DNA of 64,000 bases from Girardinichthys multiradiatus (GCF_021462225.1 NC_061800.1:496001-560000); one strand, 5' to 3'; counted from the stretch's first letter, positions 25,331-37,449 are shown. A program made the numbers and translations. Notes: generated by a model from the sequence alone, not told the origin.

Positions 25331-27189
25331 TTTTGGAGCAGTCCATTACGATGTAAAATTGATTTACCTGTGTACAGTGATCCTGATGTGTGAGCACCTT
25401 CCAGTTTATGGCAGGCTTGTGCCTTAGTAGTTACTTGGTAGTTGCATGTAGAACATTTGTGGGATATGCTTTAAAGTGCCAGGAAAGCAACACATTTAAA
25501 TTAACTACCAATTCTGCTAAGAAGAGTGGCCAAATATCCAACCAGAATTATTTTAGAAGCTTGCTGAGGGCTACAAAGAGTGTATGGTTAAGGTCTAAGA
25601 TTTTTCTTTGCTTTTAACCGATACTTAAAGGAAAATTAATTTAAACTAGAAGAAAGAAACAGTTTGTGAAATATTTAGAATTCTTTTTTCTAAACCTTGC
25701 ATTTGATTCCAGCATAATGTCTTATTAAACTTCTGAGTGATGAAGTAGAAGGCAACTGGACTTGTTATCTTGTTGCCTTCTACTTAAGCACGTAGGATTG
25801 TCATGTCTTGGATGACTGACAATCTACACCAGCAATTTATTGGGAAAGTTGTGATAGAATATTGTTTACCTCTGTGTTTCAGAAATGAGGAGACCAGCTG
25901 TCGGAGGTTTAAAAGTGAAATGCTTTCAGGATTTAAGCAGCTGAACAATTTGTGGGATTTCGTTTTTTATCATAATGCTCCAGATGTTTTCACTGTGTGA
26001 CAGATGTGGACTGCATGCGGGTCAGTTTTCAAGACACAGCCAAGCTGTGGTAATCTGTGGAAAATCAGGTTTGTGTTTTGGACGTAAACAAGACACTTTA
26101 TACTTTGTCGGGTTTGCTGCATATGCCACTCATATAAATACTTCTATTTTAACAAAGATTTAGAGCTCTTAATTAAAGATAAACCTTCTAAATACCAGTG
26201 AAAACTTGTAGAAAATGGAGTTATAGGAAAGATTTGATTGCTGTAATACCAATAAAAAATTCCTATTAATTAACAAGATGGGCATTAATAATGTTTTACA
26301 TTTCATTTTTTATTAAAACAGAAATATATGCTTCTTTTTCAAAATCAATAGTTTCACTTTTTTTTTCTTTTCCGTTTCCTGTCTCACTTCCTATTAAAAC
26401 AAACTTTTTGGTGATGACACATAGGGCTGTATAGCTAGATTATTTGCTGAATGCTGCAATAATGATATCAGTTCTGATTAACCCTCAATTTATTTTTACC
26501 ATTTTCTTCCGTTTCACTTTATCACAATGTCCCACCACTCTTTGTGAGCTAAAGCATTTAACCACTAAGGTATACATCGACAAGGCAAATATATTATTGG
26601 CATGCAGAATCTGCATGCACCATAGTTCTAATATAACACCCTTTTACATTTTTTCTGCTCTATAAACTATGCGATGGCAATATTGCACACATGAATATGC
26701 AATGCGGTTCAATATATTGTGCACCTCTAGTGTCTACTATGTGCAGAATATCTGCAGAAGGGTTTCAGGTCTTCCACCATCAGTTTTAACTTTGCTATGG
26801 AGGAGGACGAAACTCAGCATTCTCCTCTGCACCATGCACAGGTTGGTTTTTTTTTGTGCAGAGCACTGCACACCATCTAGTCTGCTAACCTGCTAGCTGC
26901 ACGTTTTAATACCTTTTGGTATTCATTTTTGAATGTCACCATGAGATGAGGAATATCTTATCACCTATGTCGACAGATATAACTTACAATTGGGTATTGA
27001 AAACATTAATCAGATCTATTGTCTCATGCTCCAACCTTACATGATGCCATTTTACTGAAATAACCACCACAATAAGTTATTAAATGTTCTAGCCTTTCAT
27101 TTTTAAGAATCTCAGCTTACAATACAAAACAATATTAGCATCAATCACTGATAAAAAAAAAGCTGTATAAATAAACTTTGATTGATTGA

Positions 27190-27725
27190 GTGTCCTACCA
27201 CAAGCTTCTAACAATAGTTTTGTAGAATTTTGACCTGTTCCTCTTGACAGAAATGGTGCTAACTGGGTCTGATAGTAGGCTGCCTTGCTCGCACAAATTT
27301 CTAGCCCTGCCCAAACATTCTCTATAAGACCAGGGCTTTGTGATGGTCACTCCAATAGTTTGTTCTCCTTGAGCCTTTGTTACTGACTTGGTGGTATGCT
27401 AAAGGTCACTGCCCAATGAAAGATCTTGTTACACCCACGCTTTAACTTTCCATGTCTTCAGATGCACCTTGAATATTTCCACATTATGTTCTTTCTACGT
27501 TGTCGCCATCTATTTATGAATCACTATTGTCCTACAGCACAGCACTCAGTCAACTCAGTCAACCCTTTACTTCACAGTTAGGTGGTGTTCTCTGGCTTGA
27601 CAGCTTCTTCCTTGTTGTACGAAATGTAACAATGGTCATTATAGCCAGATCATTGTTAGACAGCACATCATGTCTCCAAAGATCTTTGTTGAGTGCATTT
27701 GCAAACACTAATTTGGCTTTTTAAT
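27190..27725 (-). mobile_element. Decayed Tc1/mariner-type fragment
   Basis: The antisense text (for example cccaaacattctctataaga, ggctttgtgatggtcactcc) resembles the reverse complement of a Tc1-type transposase coding region, as seen in teleost genomes. All frames are closed. The assignment rests on text pattern alone, and the edges are uncertain. Confidence 0.35.
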
Positions 27726-27744
27726 ATTGCAGCCACCAGTATCT

Positions 27745-28115
27745 GCTGTGCCTGTTGCGGCAGCAATCCCTGAACCCGATGGTGGACACTGGCAATAAGG
27801 GATGTCATCAAGCTGAAGGAGTCCTGTCGGCTGTGGCTGGCTTGCAGGACTCCCGAGGCAGATGACAGGTATCACAAGCGTGCCACGGCCAGGGCAGAAA
27901 CAGAGGCAAAACCACAGGCCTGAGAGGAGTTCGGTAAGGCAGTGGGACTATCAGTCAGCCTTCTGGCAAACTATCCAGCGCCTCTGGAGAGGGAAGCAGT
28001 GCCTCACCAACACTGTTTACAGTGGGGGTAGGGAGCTGCTGACCTTGACGGGGAACATTATAGGGCAGTGGAAAGAGTACTATTGTGGGCTTTCCCAAAT
28101 TCTTGAAAGGGAGGT
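27745..28115 (+). mobile_element. Decayed LINE fragment (linker before RT)
   Basis: The plus-strand frame reads FWQTIQRLWRGKQCLTNTVY, then SGGRELLTLTGNIIGQWKEY. The minus strand at 63.6-63.8 kb reads RFWQTVRRLRGG, then FYSGGGRLLTSTEDIIGRWK. The same segment of one LINE family is therefore present in opposite orientations. Only this linker portion survives here. Confidence 0.7.
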
Positions 28116-28600
28116 ATTAACAATATTAAAATTCTTAATGCATTTAATCTTCTGAATAAGTAATAATTTTGGTGATCCTAAGTTACCTAAGAGAAGGAAT
28201 AGTTTCTTCAAACAATGAAGGAACAGGTTTAGTCTTTTTAACCAGTTTCTGAAAAACATTTATTTTTAACAGTAAATATAATTTATAGTTTCTTCTCCAA
28301 CTTAAGCTTCACAACTTCTTTGTCAAAAACAGGGTTAAACAATAGTTGAAATACTGCCTCAGGCTCAATTTTGTTGGTAATGTTGTGCTTCTGTTCATTT
28401 GAGAAAATATTCAGACTGTATATTCCACTCTGTCAGTTATTAGATTTGCACGAGAGCAGAGGGACTCCTAACTCTTTATCCACTGACAAACACAAAAGCA
28501 CAAGTCCGAAAGACATGGTGTGAATATTGTTTGTCTCAAATCTGCCTCCATCTGCAACCAAATCTGGTACAGCCGCTGCAGTGCCAAGGTGATCACCTAC

Positions 28601-28728
28601 TGTCTCCATAACAACGCAGAGAGCCGACGCGGTAGAAAGCCTGGGATCCGGTCCTGTTGGTGTCTCCGATCACTATCTGGCTGACTGGAAGGTGATCTTT
28701 GTAGGAGAGGATGCCTGTGTCATTAGTC
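28601..28728 (-). CDS. cntnap5: cntnap5-like exon: end of fibrinogen-like region (short exon)
   Basis: This 128-nt exon (1 + 42 codons + 1) is too short and lacks a Met, so simple ORF scans miss it. The minus strand reads [20 protein letters not shown], then [11 protein letters not shown] and VGSLRCYGD. The core 'DTGxLSxKDHLPVxQIVIxDT' followed by 'LRCYGD' is the expected link between the fibrinogen-like module and laminin-G 3 in CNTNAP proteins. The acceptor is ctatctcag and the donor GTAGGT. The first base completes Trp (TG|G) begun in the 37450 exon, and the last base starts Lys (A|AG) completed in the 24380 exon. Two N-glycosylation sequons (NDT, NRT) are present. Phase agreement on both sides makes this call firm. 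Confidence 0.93.
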
Positions 28729-29074
28729 CTGAGATAGACAGCGAAACAGATGTGTCAATAGTTCAGCACTGCCATCAGGGACTGGGGTTCTTTATACAAG
28801 ACTTGATGAAGTCATCTATTTTCTATAATCGTAGAATGTACAGTAAATATCAAAGAAATTAATCTATCACTATGTAGATAGGTGCCTGTGAAAATATGCA
28901 TACTGTGCTTGGATCAGCGATTAATATGCTGTAAACAGCAACATCCAGCTCCTACTGCCCAATGCCTTAAATGAACATTTACCTACCATCAACACACAGA
29001 AATGACAATTAACTTCCATTTGTTCAAGATATAATCAATGTAACTCAGATATGTAATATATTATATCAGACATG

Positions 29075-29172
29075 AACTGTACTGTATTGCACCGACTACG
29101 CCAAAACAAATTCCTTGTATGTCCAAAAACGTACTTGGCAATAAAGGTTTTCTGATTCTGATTCTGATTCTG
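29075..29172 (+). mobile_element. LINE 3' tail fragment (family of copies A-C), plus orientation
   Basis: The text caccgactacgccaaaac, ttccttgtatgtccaaaaac and ggcaataaaggttttctgat, followed by ctgattctgattctg repeats, is the reverse complement of the 3' end of LINE copy C (15939-16050). Only about 100 bp is present. It is the only copy of this family in the window opposed to the host gene. Confidence 0.85.
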
Positions 29173-30109
29173 TAATTAATTATTTTATGGGAAACACTGA
29201 AATGAAAATGTTGATGAATTTTCTCATATCAAAATTCTAAAGTCATGAGAGGACAAGACCTAAATTCTATATAATAGGGTTAGTTTGTCATTAACTTATA
29301 ATAAACAAAACACAAATATTCAGTGGATGTGTGGATATGGAACATTACTGAAAGTTTCACTGATATATTCACCTGATCACCATAATAAAGCTGAACGAGT
29401 GATTATTATTTTGAGAGTTTATAGTAATAGCATGATAGCAATAATTAAATTGAGTTCAGTTTACTTACATTATGTAAATTAAAAAACAAATGTCTTCTCA
29501 AGATACTTCATAAGATAAACAGATCCAATTCATCTCCAATTATATAGAGCCATGTTATGTTTTTATATCAATGTAAGTCTTAAACACTTGTGCCTATAGA
29601 TGGACTTACCCTGGCAGGATTTCAGATTTTCAGGAAATCTGAATAAAAAAAAACATTTTCACTTCAAAGACAAAAGTAACTTCAGTGTTCTTGCCAGCGC
29701 AAATTGTCACCGCTGCGCTGAAATTTAGGCCGACACGTTCATTTTTTATGAGGTATCGGCCCTTTGACTGACATCTGGGCTCCCTCCATGTGGTCTTTAT
29801 TTTGGCTATTGCGCATGCGCTGAGTCTGTTCGTGCTTCCTTTCACCCTATGACCCTGTGCTACCGCTAACGATAAAGCTTTCTAAAATCATGCAAGCTTC
29901 AAAGAGTGGGTATGAATGGCGTCATATCATGACGGGCCTCCAGAAGAAAATATTTTCTCATCTCCCCCCCGTCAGACATAAATCTTCTCTCCCCCCAGCT
30001 ACGCTCATAAAATTTCCTGGTGAGAACCCTGAACTTTATGACAAATTAATGGCAAAATTGATTTTATGAGGAATTACTGGTGGAAAATATGCACTCATCA
30101 GCTTTGAAG

Positions 30110-30400
30110 CTGCTAATAAGACTTTCTTGGACTGTCCAACATGACAATGGCCCACAAAGACAAGACCAAGCCAACCTATTACTGGCTACAGAAGGGAAGG
30201 TAACAGTTCTGGCTATATCAGTCTCCTGACCTCAATATGACTGAGCCAATTTGAGCAGATCTCACACCTGCAATTCAGCCAAGGTAGCCCAGGTATTTAC
30301 AGGAATTGGAAGCTTTTTTTATCATTTGAGAAAATGAAGTACATCATCCAAAATTACCACAAAACACTTCAAGCAGTCATTGATGTTAGAGTGGGTCATT
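30110..30400 (+). mobile_element. Decayed Tc1/mariner transposase 3' part
   Basis: The phrases gtccaacatgacaatggccc, tctcctgacctcaatatgac and acaaaacacttcaagcagtc resemble the QxDNxP, SPDLN and C-terminal blocks of Tc1-type transposases. They occur in the right order on the plus strand with all frames closed. The LTR element begins 138 bp further on. Confidence 0.4.
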
Positions 30401-30537
30401 TGGGTATAACTGGATTTGTCAGAGTCTGAGTCTGTGTGTGTTGGTGTATGTGCTGGTGTGTGTGTGTGTTTGGTGTACTTGTCTGCATAACCATTCAGTG
30501 TTTCACAATTGGTGCTGGAGTTCTCAGGTGCGCTGGA

Positions 30538-31241
30538 TGACAGGTGTTTCCTATCTGCTGATTGCATGAAGGAGTACTTAACGGGAGGCTGCCAACATTT
30601 CAACGCCAGAGTGTTTGCCTTAGTGGTAACAAGCCCAGCCTCTACTGATTTTTTCGCTTCATTCATGTGCTTCTAGTAACTTTGTATTTTGCTCCCTCGC
30701 AGGTTTTTACCTGAGGCTTTGTTTACCTTGCTGAGTTCCGACTTCTTTCCAGAGTTTCTCTGAGCATCTGGATGATCAACTACTGAGTTTCGGGTCTACC
30801 TTCTTGTGGATTTCTCTCACTACCGTCTGTACCTTTTGGACACGGACCTAGCTGGCGGCTTCCAGTTTCCTTCAACTCCAGGACCAAGGCATAAGCGTCC
30901 CCTGTTCCATCCTCCATCACAAGCATCGGCACCTGAGCTCCATTTGGTTGGCACCAAGACCACAACTAAAAGACAACTGAACGATCTCTCTTCGCAAGCT
31001 AAGACTCTGGATCTCTCTACTCCTGGCGGTTCAAGCTACAGCAATTTAGTAAGCCATTTCTCAGATCTAAGTAATCGGTTGCTTCATATTATTCGTTTGT
31101 TCACCAGTCCTTTCTTCTTCCTTCCCGTACAGTTGGTGTTTCCAGTCCTCGTCCCTGATTACTTTGCTGACAATAAAACCCGTAAAACCTTTACTTCTGA
31201 GTGTTCTCTGTATGTGGGTCAAAACTGTATTGAAAATGACA
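30538..31241 (+). repeat. 5' LTR of the gypsy element
   Basis: 704 bp, starting TGACAGGTGTTTCC and ending GAAAATGACA. AATAAA in gctgacaataaaacc (about 31167) is the likely polyadenylation signal and is present in both LTRs. The right-hand partner lies at 35309-36007. Most of the open frame at 30806-31294 is LTR sequence and is not a gene. Confidence 0.9.
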
Positions 31242-31248
31242 GAACACT

Positions 31249-32226
31249 CTGGCCAACAAGACCCTGCAGAAAGACTCCGAAGAACTCTTTCTGAACATGC
31301 AAATCAAATTCATTCTCATGATTCATCTCTCCGTCTTCTTACAGAGCAGCAGTCAAACTAACCAGAAGTTAGTGTAGATTACCTCCATGCTACAACAGAC
31401 TCTCAGAACCCAGTCCACCACACAGGTAGATGGCGGTGCCGCATCTCTGGTAATTCCACAGCCGCCTCTCTCTCGTGACGTCATTTCCACTAACCCTGAT
31501 AAATTCTCTGGAGAAGTGGGTAATTGTAGGGGGTTTTTACTCCAGTGTGCATTAGTTTTCAACCGCTCTCCACGTTCCTTCCCGCATGATGATATTAAAA
31601 TTTCATACATCATTGGTTTGTTGACCAGCAAAGCTTTGCAATGGGCCAAGGCCCAATTTTCAGTTTCCTGTAATTTTGGTTGTACCTTTGAATAATTTAT
31701 TTCAGGATTTAAGCAAACATTTTCCTCTGAAGTGGACAAATTGGACACTGGACGGCAGCTGTGGGCATTAAAGCAACGCAATAGACCCCTCACTGAGTTT
31801 TCAATTGAATTTCGTACTTTGTCAGCAGCTTCCGGTTGGAATGATTGTGCTTTAAAGTCTGCATTTTCTCATGCCATAGACGAGGTTCTAAAGGATGAGT
31901 TAGCTCTGGTTGATGAACCTCCCACATTGGATGAAGTAATTTCTTTGGCCACAAGAGTGGATAACAGAATAAGGGAAAGAAGGAGAACCAGAACAGAAAG
32001 GTCTAGTAATAGACCACAGACTAACTTTTCACCCATTGCTAAACCCTTTCAGCCCTTAGCTAGTGCGTCAGAACCTACGCTAATAAGACGCAGCCGGTTA
32101 AATCCAGAAGAGAGACAGAGACGCAGACAAGCCAAGCAGTGCTTTTACTGTGGTTCTCCTGACCATTTTGTAGCTGACTGTCCTGTTTGTCCCAGGCAGC
32201 CAAAAGACAGGGTCCGCCAACCATGA
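31249..32226 (+). pseudogene. Gypsy gag relic with CCHC zinc knuckle
   Basis: Frame-1 translation runs from about 31250 to 32226 with one in-frame TAA at 31693-31695. The N-terminal part carries a capsid-like region (FSGEVGNCRGFLLQCALVF) and FSIEFRTLSAASGWND. The C-terminus has a CFYCGSPDHFVADC knuckle (CX2CX4HX4C) at about 32140-32182. There is no ATG at the expected start, so the natural start may be mutated. Structural role: nucleocapsid particle formation in the retrotransposon cycle. Confidence 0.85.
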
Positions 32227-33547
32227 AGGGGGGGTTGGTGCACCATTCTTTAAATAGTGAAGCCCCTAGACTCAGCTTGCCAGCAACTATCATAGTTAAC
32301 CAACAAACTTTGACTATGTTCGCCTTGGTTGATTCCGGAAGTGAACAGAATTTAATTGACTCAGGATTAGTACGCAAAGCCGGAAATGAAATACAACCAC
32401 TTGTTTCCCCGCAATCTGTGTTAGCCCTAAATGGACAGGCTTTACAGCGAATTACACATCAGACTAAACCCATTGACCTTTGTTATCAGGAAACCATAGA
32501 GAGAAGATATCCTTTTTTGTATTTCCAGTATCACAGGGCTCCTTGGTCTTAGGTTACCTCTGGTTGCGAAAACACAATCTTCATCTTGATTGGTCGGAGG
32601 GTCACGTTGAATCTTGGTCCATTAGTTGCCACTCATCTTGCCTCCAGTCAACGTTTGCTCCGAGCTTTTTAGAACAGAGTAGTAAGGAGAACGAAGACAT
32701 TGATCTATCACATGTACCCCCAGAATATCATGACCTCAAGGGAGTCTTTAGTAAGAACAAGGCTTTGTCCTTACCACCCCATAGGCCCTATGACTGCGCT
32801 ATCGACCTTCTCCCTGGCGCCCCCTTACCATCTAGCAGACTATATAATATCTCTCGTCCTGAACAGAAATCAATGGAGAATTATATTAGTGAGTCCTTAT
32901 CTGCAAGAATAATCCGACCATCTTCTTCTTCTCTAGGGGCCGGATTTGTCTTTGTAGGGAAAAAGGATGGGTCATTAAGACCCTGTATTGACTGTAGGGG
33001 TCTTAATCAAATCACTGTCAAAAACAACTATCCTCCTCCACTACTTTCCTCAGCTTTTGAACCAGTTCATGGTGCTACAGTATTTTCTAAACTAGGTCTG
33101 AGAAATGCTTACCATCTTGTTAGGATCCGCAAGGGGGATGAGTGGAAGACGGCCTTCAAGACTCCACTCGGTCACTTTAAATACCTGGTCATGCCTTTTG
33201 GTCTATCCAATGCTCCTGCTGTCTTCCAGGCTCTTGTTAACAATGTGCTTAGAGATTTTCTGAACATTTTTGTTTTTGTATATCTAGATGACATTTTGAT
33301 CTACTCAAAGGACATTGAGGAGCATCGTCGCCATGTTCGCCAAGTGCTTCAATGTCTTCTAGAAAACCATCTCTTTGTGAAGGGTGAAAAATGTGAGTTT
33401 AACCAAACCTTTGTCACCTTTTTAGGATACATTCACGAGGGTGGACAGGTACGATCTGACCCCGAAAAGATTAAGGCAGTCTTGGAGTGGCCTGTACCAG
33501 ACACCCGCAAAGCATTACAGAGATTCCTCGGATTTGCAAACTTTTAG
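32187..33547 (+). pseudogene. Gypsy protease and reverse transcriptase relic
   Basis: The protease lies in frame 0 (32187-32552), with the active-site block FALVDSGSEQNLID at about 32320-32360. A shift near 32490 moves to frame 2, where the RT (to 33547) shows [44 protein letters not shown] and [11 protein letters not shown] (YLDD intact). 'LGLRNAY' has Gly where an Asp is normal in motif A (usually LDLRxAY), so the first catalytic Asp looks lost. The frame ends at a TAG at 33545-33547, just after LGFANF, before RNase H. Confidence 0.88.
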
Positions 33548-34253
33548 AGACGCTTCATAAGAAATTTGTCAGACAGCCGCACCTCTTACTGCCTTAACCT
33601 CTTCAAAGGTTTAATTTTCATGGCCACCTGAGGCTGAAGAAGCATTCCAGGCACTAAGGAGGAAGTTCTCACAAGCTCCCATCTTAATTCACCCTGACTC
33701 TTCAAAATAGTTTATTTTAGAGGTTGATGCCTCTGATATTGGGGTTGGGGCAGTGTTATCGCAGAATTCAAAGGATGGGAGACTACATCCTTGTGCTTTC
33801 TTTTCACACAGACTGAACAACGGAGAAATAAATTATGACGTCAGAGATAGAGATCTATTAGCCATTAAGTTAGCTCTTGAGGAATGGCGCCACTGGCTTG
33901 AGGGTGCGGAACATCCAGTTCAAGTCTGGACGGACCATAAGAACTTGGCTTACATACAGTCAGCTAAAAGATTGAACCCACGTCAGTCCCGGTGGTCTTT
34001 GTTCTTTTCACATTTTGATCTTTGTATTTCTTTCAGACCTGGACCTAAGAACAATAAACCTGATGCACTCTCCAGACAGTTTGCAGTAGATTATTCAATA
34101 AAGGAGCCAGCTCCCATTTTACCGCCCAGTTGGACGGTTGTGGCACTCAGGTGGGAGATGGAAGACAAAATCCTCAGAGCACAACAACAGGAACCCGACT
34201 CTGGCGCAGGACCACCAAATCGTACCTACGTCCCACTTCAGGTTCTTCATTGA
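33548..34253 (+). pseudogene. Gypsy RNase H relic
   Basis: After the stop at 33547 and a frame change, RNase H appears from about 33700: [45 protein letters not shown] and PDALSRQF. The frame closes at a TGA at 34251-34253, between RNase H and integrase. The catalytic Asp in the opening VDAS block and the TDHKNL block are present. Confidence 0.85.
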
Positions 34254-35300
34254 CTCATTGATTGGTTGCACACAGCTAGGTTTTCTGCTCATCCCGGAGT
34301 TAGCAGGACAATAGCTTTCATACGGAGAAGGTTTTGGTGGCCTTCAGTTAATAAGGATGTTAAAGACTTTGTTCAGGCTTGTTCCACATGTGCCAGAAAC
34401 AAAACCAGCAATCAACCACCCGCAGGTCTTCTCCAACCACTCAACATTCGTGGTCGTCCCTGGTTGCATATCGCTTTGGACTTTGTTACCGGTTTACCCT
34501 TATCTTCAGGTATGACTACAATCCTCACAATTGTCAACCGATTCTCTAAGACATGCCATCTCATCCCACTCAGGAAACTTCCGTCAGCTCTGCAAACAGC
34601 CAAACTTCCCACCAAACATGTTTTTCGTTTGCATGGAATACCACATGACATTCTGTCTGACCAATGTCCGCAATTCATCTCTCAGGTCTGGAAGCAGTTT
34701 TGTTTATTTTTGGGAGCTAGATTTTCATTAACCTCCAGCTATCACCCTCAATCCAACGGACAAACAGAAAGACTCAATCAACAACTTGAATCCACTCTAC
34801 ACTGTCTCACTTCTACTAACCCAACAGACTGGTGCTCATACCTACCATGGGTTGAATATGGTTCGAACTCTCACGTTTCCTCTGCTACAGGACGATCCCC
34901 CTTCGAGGCATCCCTAGGTTACCAGCCGCCTTTGTTTTCTGCCAATGAGACAGACATCACGGTTCCCTTGGTCCACCATCACATCCGACGCTGCCAATCC
35001 ATATGGAACTTCACCATCCAAACCCTCCAATGAACCGCAGAACAGAACAAACAATTCGCTGATTGACGACGCCAACCTGCCCCGGAATATCTGTCCGGCC
35101 AAAAGATTTTGTTATCAGCTGATGTACCACTGAAGTCTATGTCCCGAAAACCTTTGCCTCGTTTCATCGGACCTTATCAGATTGAGACAGTGATCAGTCC
35201 CTCAGTGGTTCGTCTCCAGTTACCTGCAAGCCTTAGCATACATCCTACGTTTTATGTATCCCAGATAAAGCCTTGGATCCCTAGTGCTTCCCTAACCCTA
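34254..35300 (+). pseudogene. Gypsy integrase relic, GPY/F module, no chromodomain
   Basis: The zinc-binding region keeps AHPG...C-x2-C (CSTCARN). The catalytic core has [11 protein letters not shown] (first Asp), [14 protein letters not shown] (second Asp, with Cys-Pro where Gly is usual) and NGQTERLNQ (Glu). An in-frame TGA at 35031-35033 divides it. The C-terminal GPY/F module follows ([23 protein letters not shown]). It ends directly at a CCCTAA repeat and the 3' LTR. Many teleost gypsy elements carry a chromodomain after this point; none is seen. Confidence 0.88.
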
Positions 35301-35308
35301 ACCCTGGA

Positions 35309-36007
35309 TGACAGGTGTTTCCTATCTGCTGATTGCCTGGAGGAGTACTTAAGCGGGAGGCTGCCAGCATTTTGACGCCAGAGTGTTTGCCTTAGTGGTA
35401 ACAAGCCCAGCCTCTACTGATTTTTTTGCTTCGTTCATGTGCTAATAGTAACTTTGTATTTTGCTCCCTCGCAGGTTTTTACCTGAGGCTTTGTTTACCT
35501 TGCTGAGTTCCGACTTCTTTCCAGAGTTTCTCTGAGCATCTGGATAATCAACTACTGAGTTTCGGGTCTACCTTCTTGTGGATTTCTCTCACTACCGTCT
35601 GTACCTTTTGGACACGGACCAAGCTGGCGGCTTCCGGTTTCCTTCAACTCCAGGACCAAGGCATAAGCCTCCCCTGTTCCATCCTCCATCACAAGCATCG
35701 GCACCTGAGCTCCATTTGGTTGGCACCAAGACCACAACTAAAAGACAACTGAACGATCTCTCTTCGCAAGCTAAGACTCTCTTTACTCCTGGCAGTTCAA
35801 GCTACAGCAATTTAGTAAGCCATTTCTCAGATCTAAGTAATCAGTTGCTTCATATTATTCGTTTGTTCACCAGTCCATACTTCTTCCTTCCCGTACAGTT
35901 GGTGTTTCCAGTCCTCGTCCCTGATTACTTTGCTGACAATAAAACCTGTAAAACCTTTACTTCTGAGTGTTCTCTGTATGTGGGTCAAAACTGTACAGAA
36001 AATGACA
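35309..36007 (+). repeat. 3' LTR of the gypsy element
   Basis: 699 bp, parallel to 30538-31241 throughout, ending GAAAATGACA at 36007. Differences include scattered single bases and a 9-bp segment (gatctctct-like) present only in the 5' LTR. The sequence upstream contains ccctaaccctaaccct instead of a polypurine tract. Confidence 0.9.
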
Positions 36008-37449
36008 GGATTGTCATTATGATTTTGAAAAAGCGAACATTATTTTTTTAATTCTAAATCGCTTCTTCTAACCACTAACCATTAGTGATGAAACAAATCA
36101 TTCATATTCTCTGAATAATTATGTAATGTAAACCCTCTGAATACAATAAAAAACATCAGAATCAAAAACTTATTAGCACACATGTAAATATATAATTTGG
36201 TCAAATTTGATTGTGATTATAATACAAAACAGTCAAGTTTACCTGATCATATAATGGCAATTGGTAAAAGAGTATGTGTCCAATGTAGCCCAGCTTCAAC
36301 CAATTAACTTCACAGCAAACTCTTTTCTTGAGCAACCCTAAGACATGCTTCAAAGCTGCAACACCATACTGTTTTTCATTTTCGAAGCAGTTCAGTTTTC
36401 TTCTGTCTGCAACGTTCTGTTATTTTTCATGTCCCGTTAAGGACGGCCCAGTCTAATCCTATATGGCAGAAACAGTTTTTAGATCAGCCAAACAGCTACA
36501 GTGATGCTATATTTGAAATGTGGTCCAGCATAATGTCAACAGCGTCAAGAACCAACAACCTGGGATACCACACAACAGTAAAAGATTACATTCTTTGCTC
36601 TTTTCAGGGATTTTTCTAAGCTCTCCAGTAAATGTCATGGTGTCAAGAAACACTGTGAGCACCAAAGCAACAACCAAGCATACACATATCCCAACATAGC
36701 TGGGATAACTATCTGCTGAGCTGCAATTAAAAACGCAAAACAAAAAATTAACAAGAAAGAATTTACAAGAAAAAACCTATTTATTTTGTTATTTTACAGA
36801 GGCTGTTTTCAAATTATTGTGTTAGATATAATGGAGCATGACATAAAATATGAGTTTAGTATCATACTTGGAATAAGAAAAATCAATAAATAATTAGGTA
36901 AGTAAATAAATAAATTCATTAAAAATCTAATAAATAAGCAAGGAGCTACATCAGTGAAAGATATTGTTCTCAAAGCCTCCTTCCTCTGCTCAGATTTATT
37001 TACATAAAACCCACTTACCACAAATGTATGAAAATAACTGTGCTGCAGCCAGAATGAACCGGGAGACACAATTATGTTCTTTCATAAATAATAATCTAGG
37101 GTTTTCTGTGCTGAACAAGACAAAGAGCCATTGAAGCTTTTTCCCTGTCAGTTAGTAAAATTTTACCAGCTTTGATCATGGCGTTCTTTTACATTCTGCC
37201 ATACTGTTTTATTCAGTTAAGATAACTTGTGAGGCAAACAAGACTGGAACCATGAATTGTCAAGAAGACATTCAACAGAAGATTCCTTTGTGAGAGGGTG
37301 GGATTTGTTTTTGTGGAATAGTTCTACAAAATGTTTGTGGTGAAATATGTTAAACTAAGAGAAATAAAAAATAGATTCAATTGGAAACCAAAACAATAAA
37401 GAAGAGGAACGTCTTTATATTTTGCAAATGTTAAATGCAACATGCATAC

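Larger units (their letters stand above)
24381..28600 (-). other. cntnap5-like intron, 4.2 kb
   Basis: This lies between the donor GTAGGT (complement of 28600-28595) and the cttcttccag acceptor. It contains an antisense SINE (about 24915-25147), two decayed Tc1-type fragments (about 25160-25330 and 27190-27725) and a LINE fragment (about 27745-28115). The stretches 24381-24914, 25331-27189 and 28116-28600 show nothing I can name. Confidence 0.85.
30538..36007 (+). mobile_element. Ty3/gypsy LTR retrotransposon, 5.5 kb, defective
   Basis: Two direct LTRs (704 and 699 bp, both TGACAGG...AATGACA) flank gag with a zinc knuckle, protease, RT, RNase H and integrase, in Ty3/gypsy order. By eye the LTRs differ at about 20 sites plus a 9-bp gap (roughly 97% alike), indicating a fairly recent insertion. 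The interior carries in-frame stops and frame changes. A chromodomain and a clear polypurine tract are not seen; the integrase end runs into a CCCTAA motif and then the 3' LTR. No convincing target-site duplication is present (ctgga versus ggatt). The element is antisense to the host gene. Confidence 0.92.
28729..37449 (-). other. cntnap5-like intron, 8.7 kb, contains a gypsy element
   Basis: It starts with donor GTATGC (complement of 37449-37444) and ends at ctatctcag. It contains a short LINE tail (29075-29172), Tc1 remnants (about 30110-30400) and the Ty3/gypsy element 30538-36007. The stretch 29173-30109 has a small CpG-rich patch near 29700-29860 and a 70-codon open frame (29857-30069) with no family resemblance. 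36008-37449 shows nothing I can name. Confidence 0.85.

Noticed and set aside
30806..31294. Open frames in both LTRs (30806-31294 and 35578-36051) as paired host genes
   Set aside because: They are the same LTR sequence read twice; similarity between them reflects LTR identity and not gene duplication.
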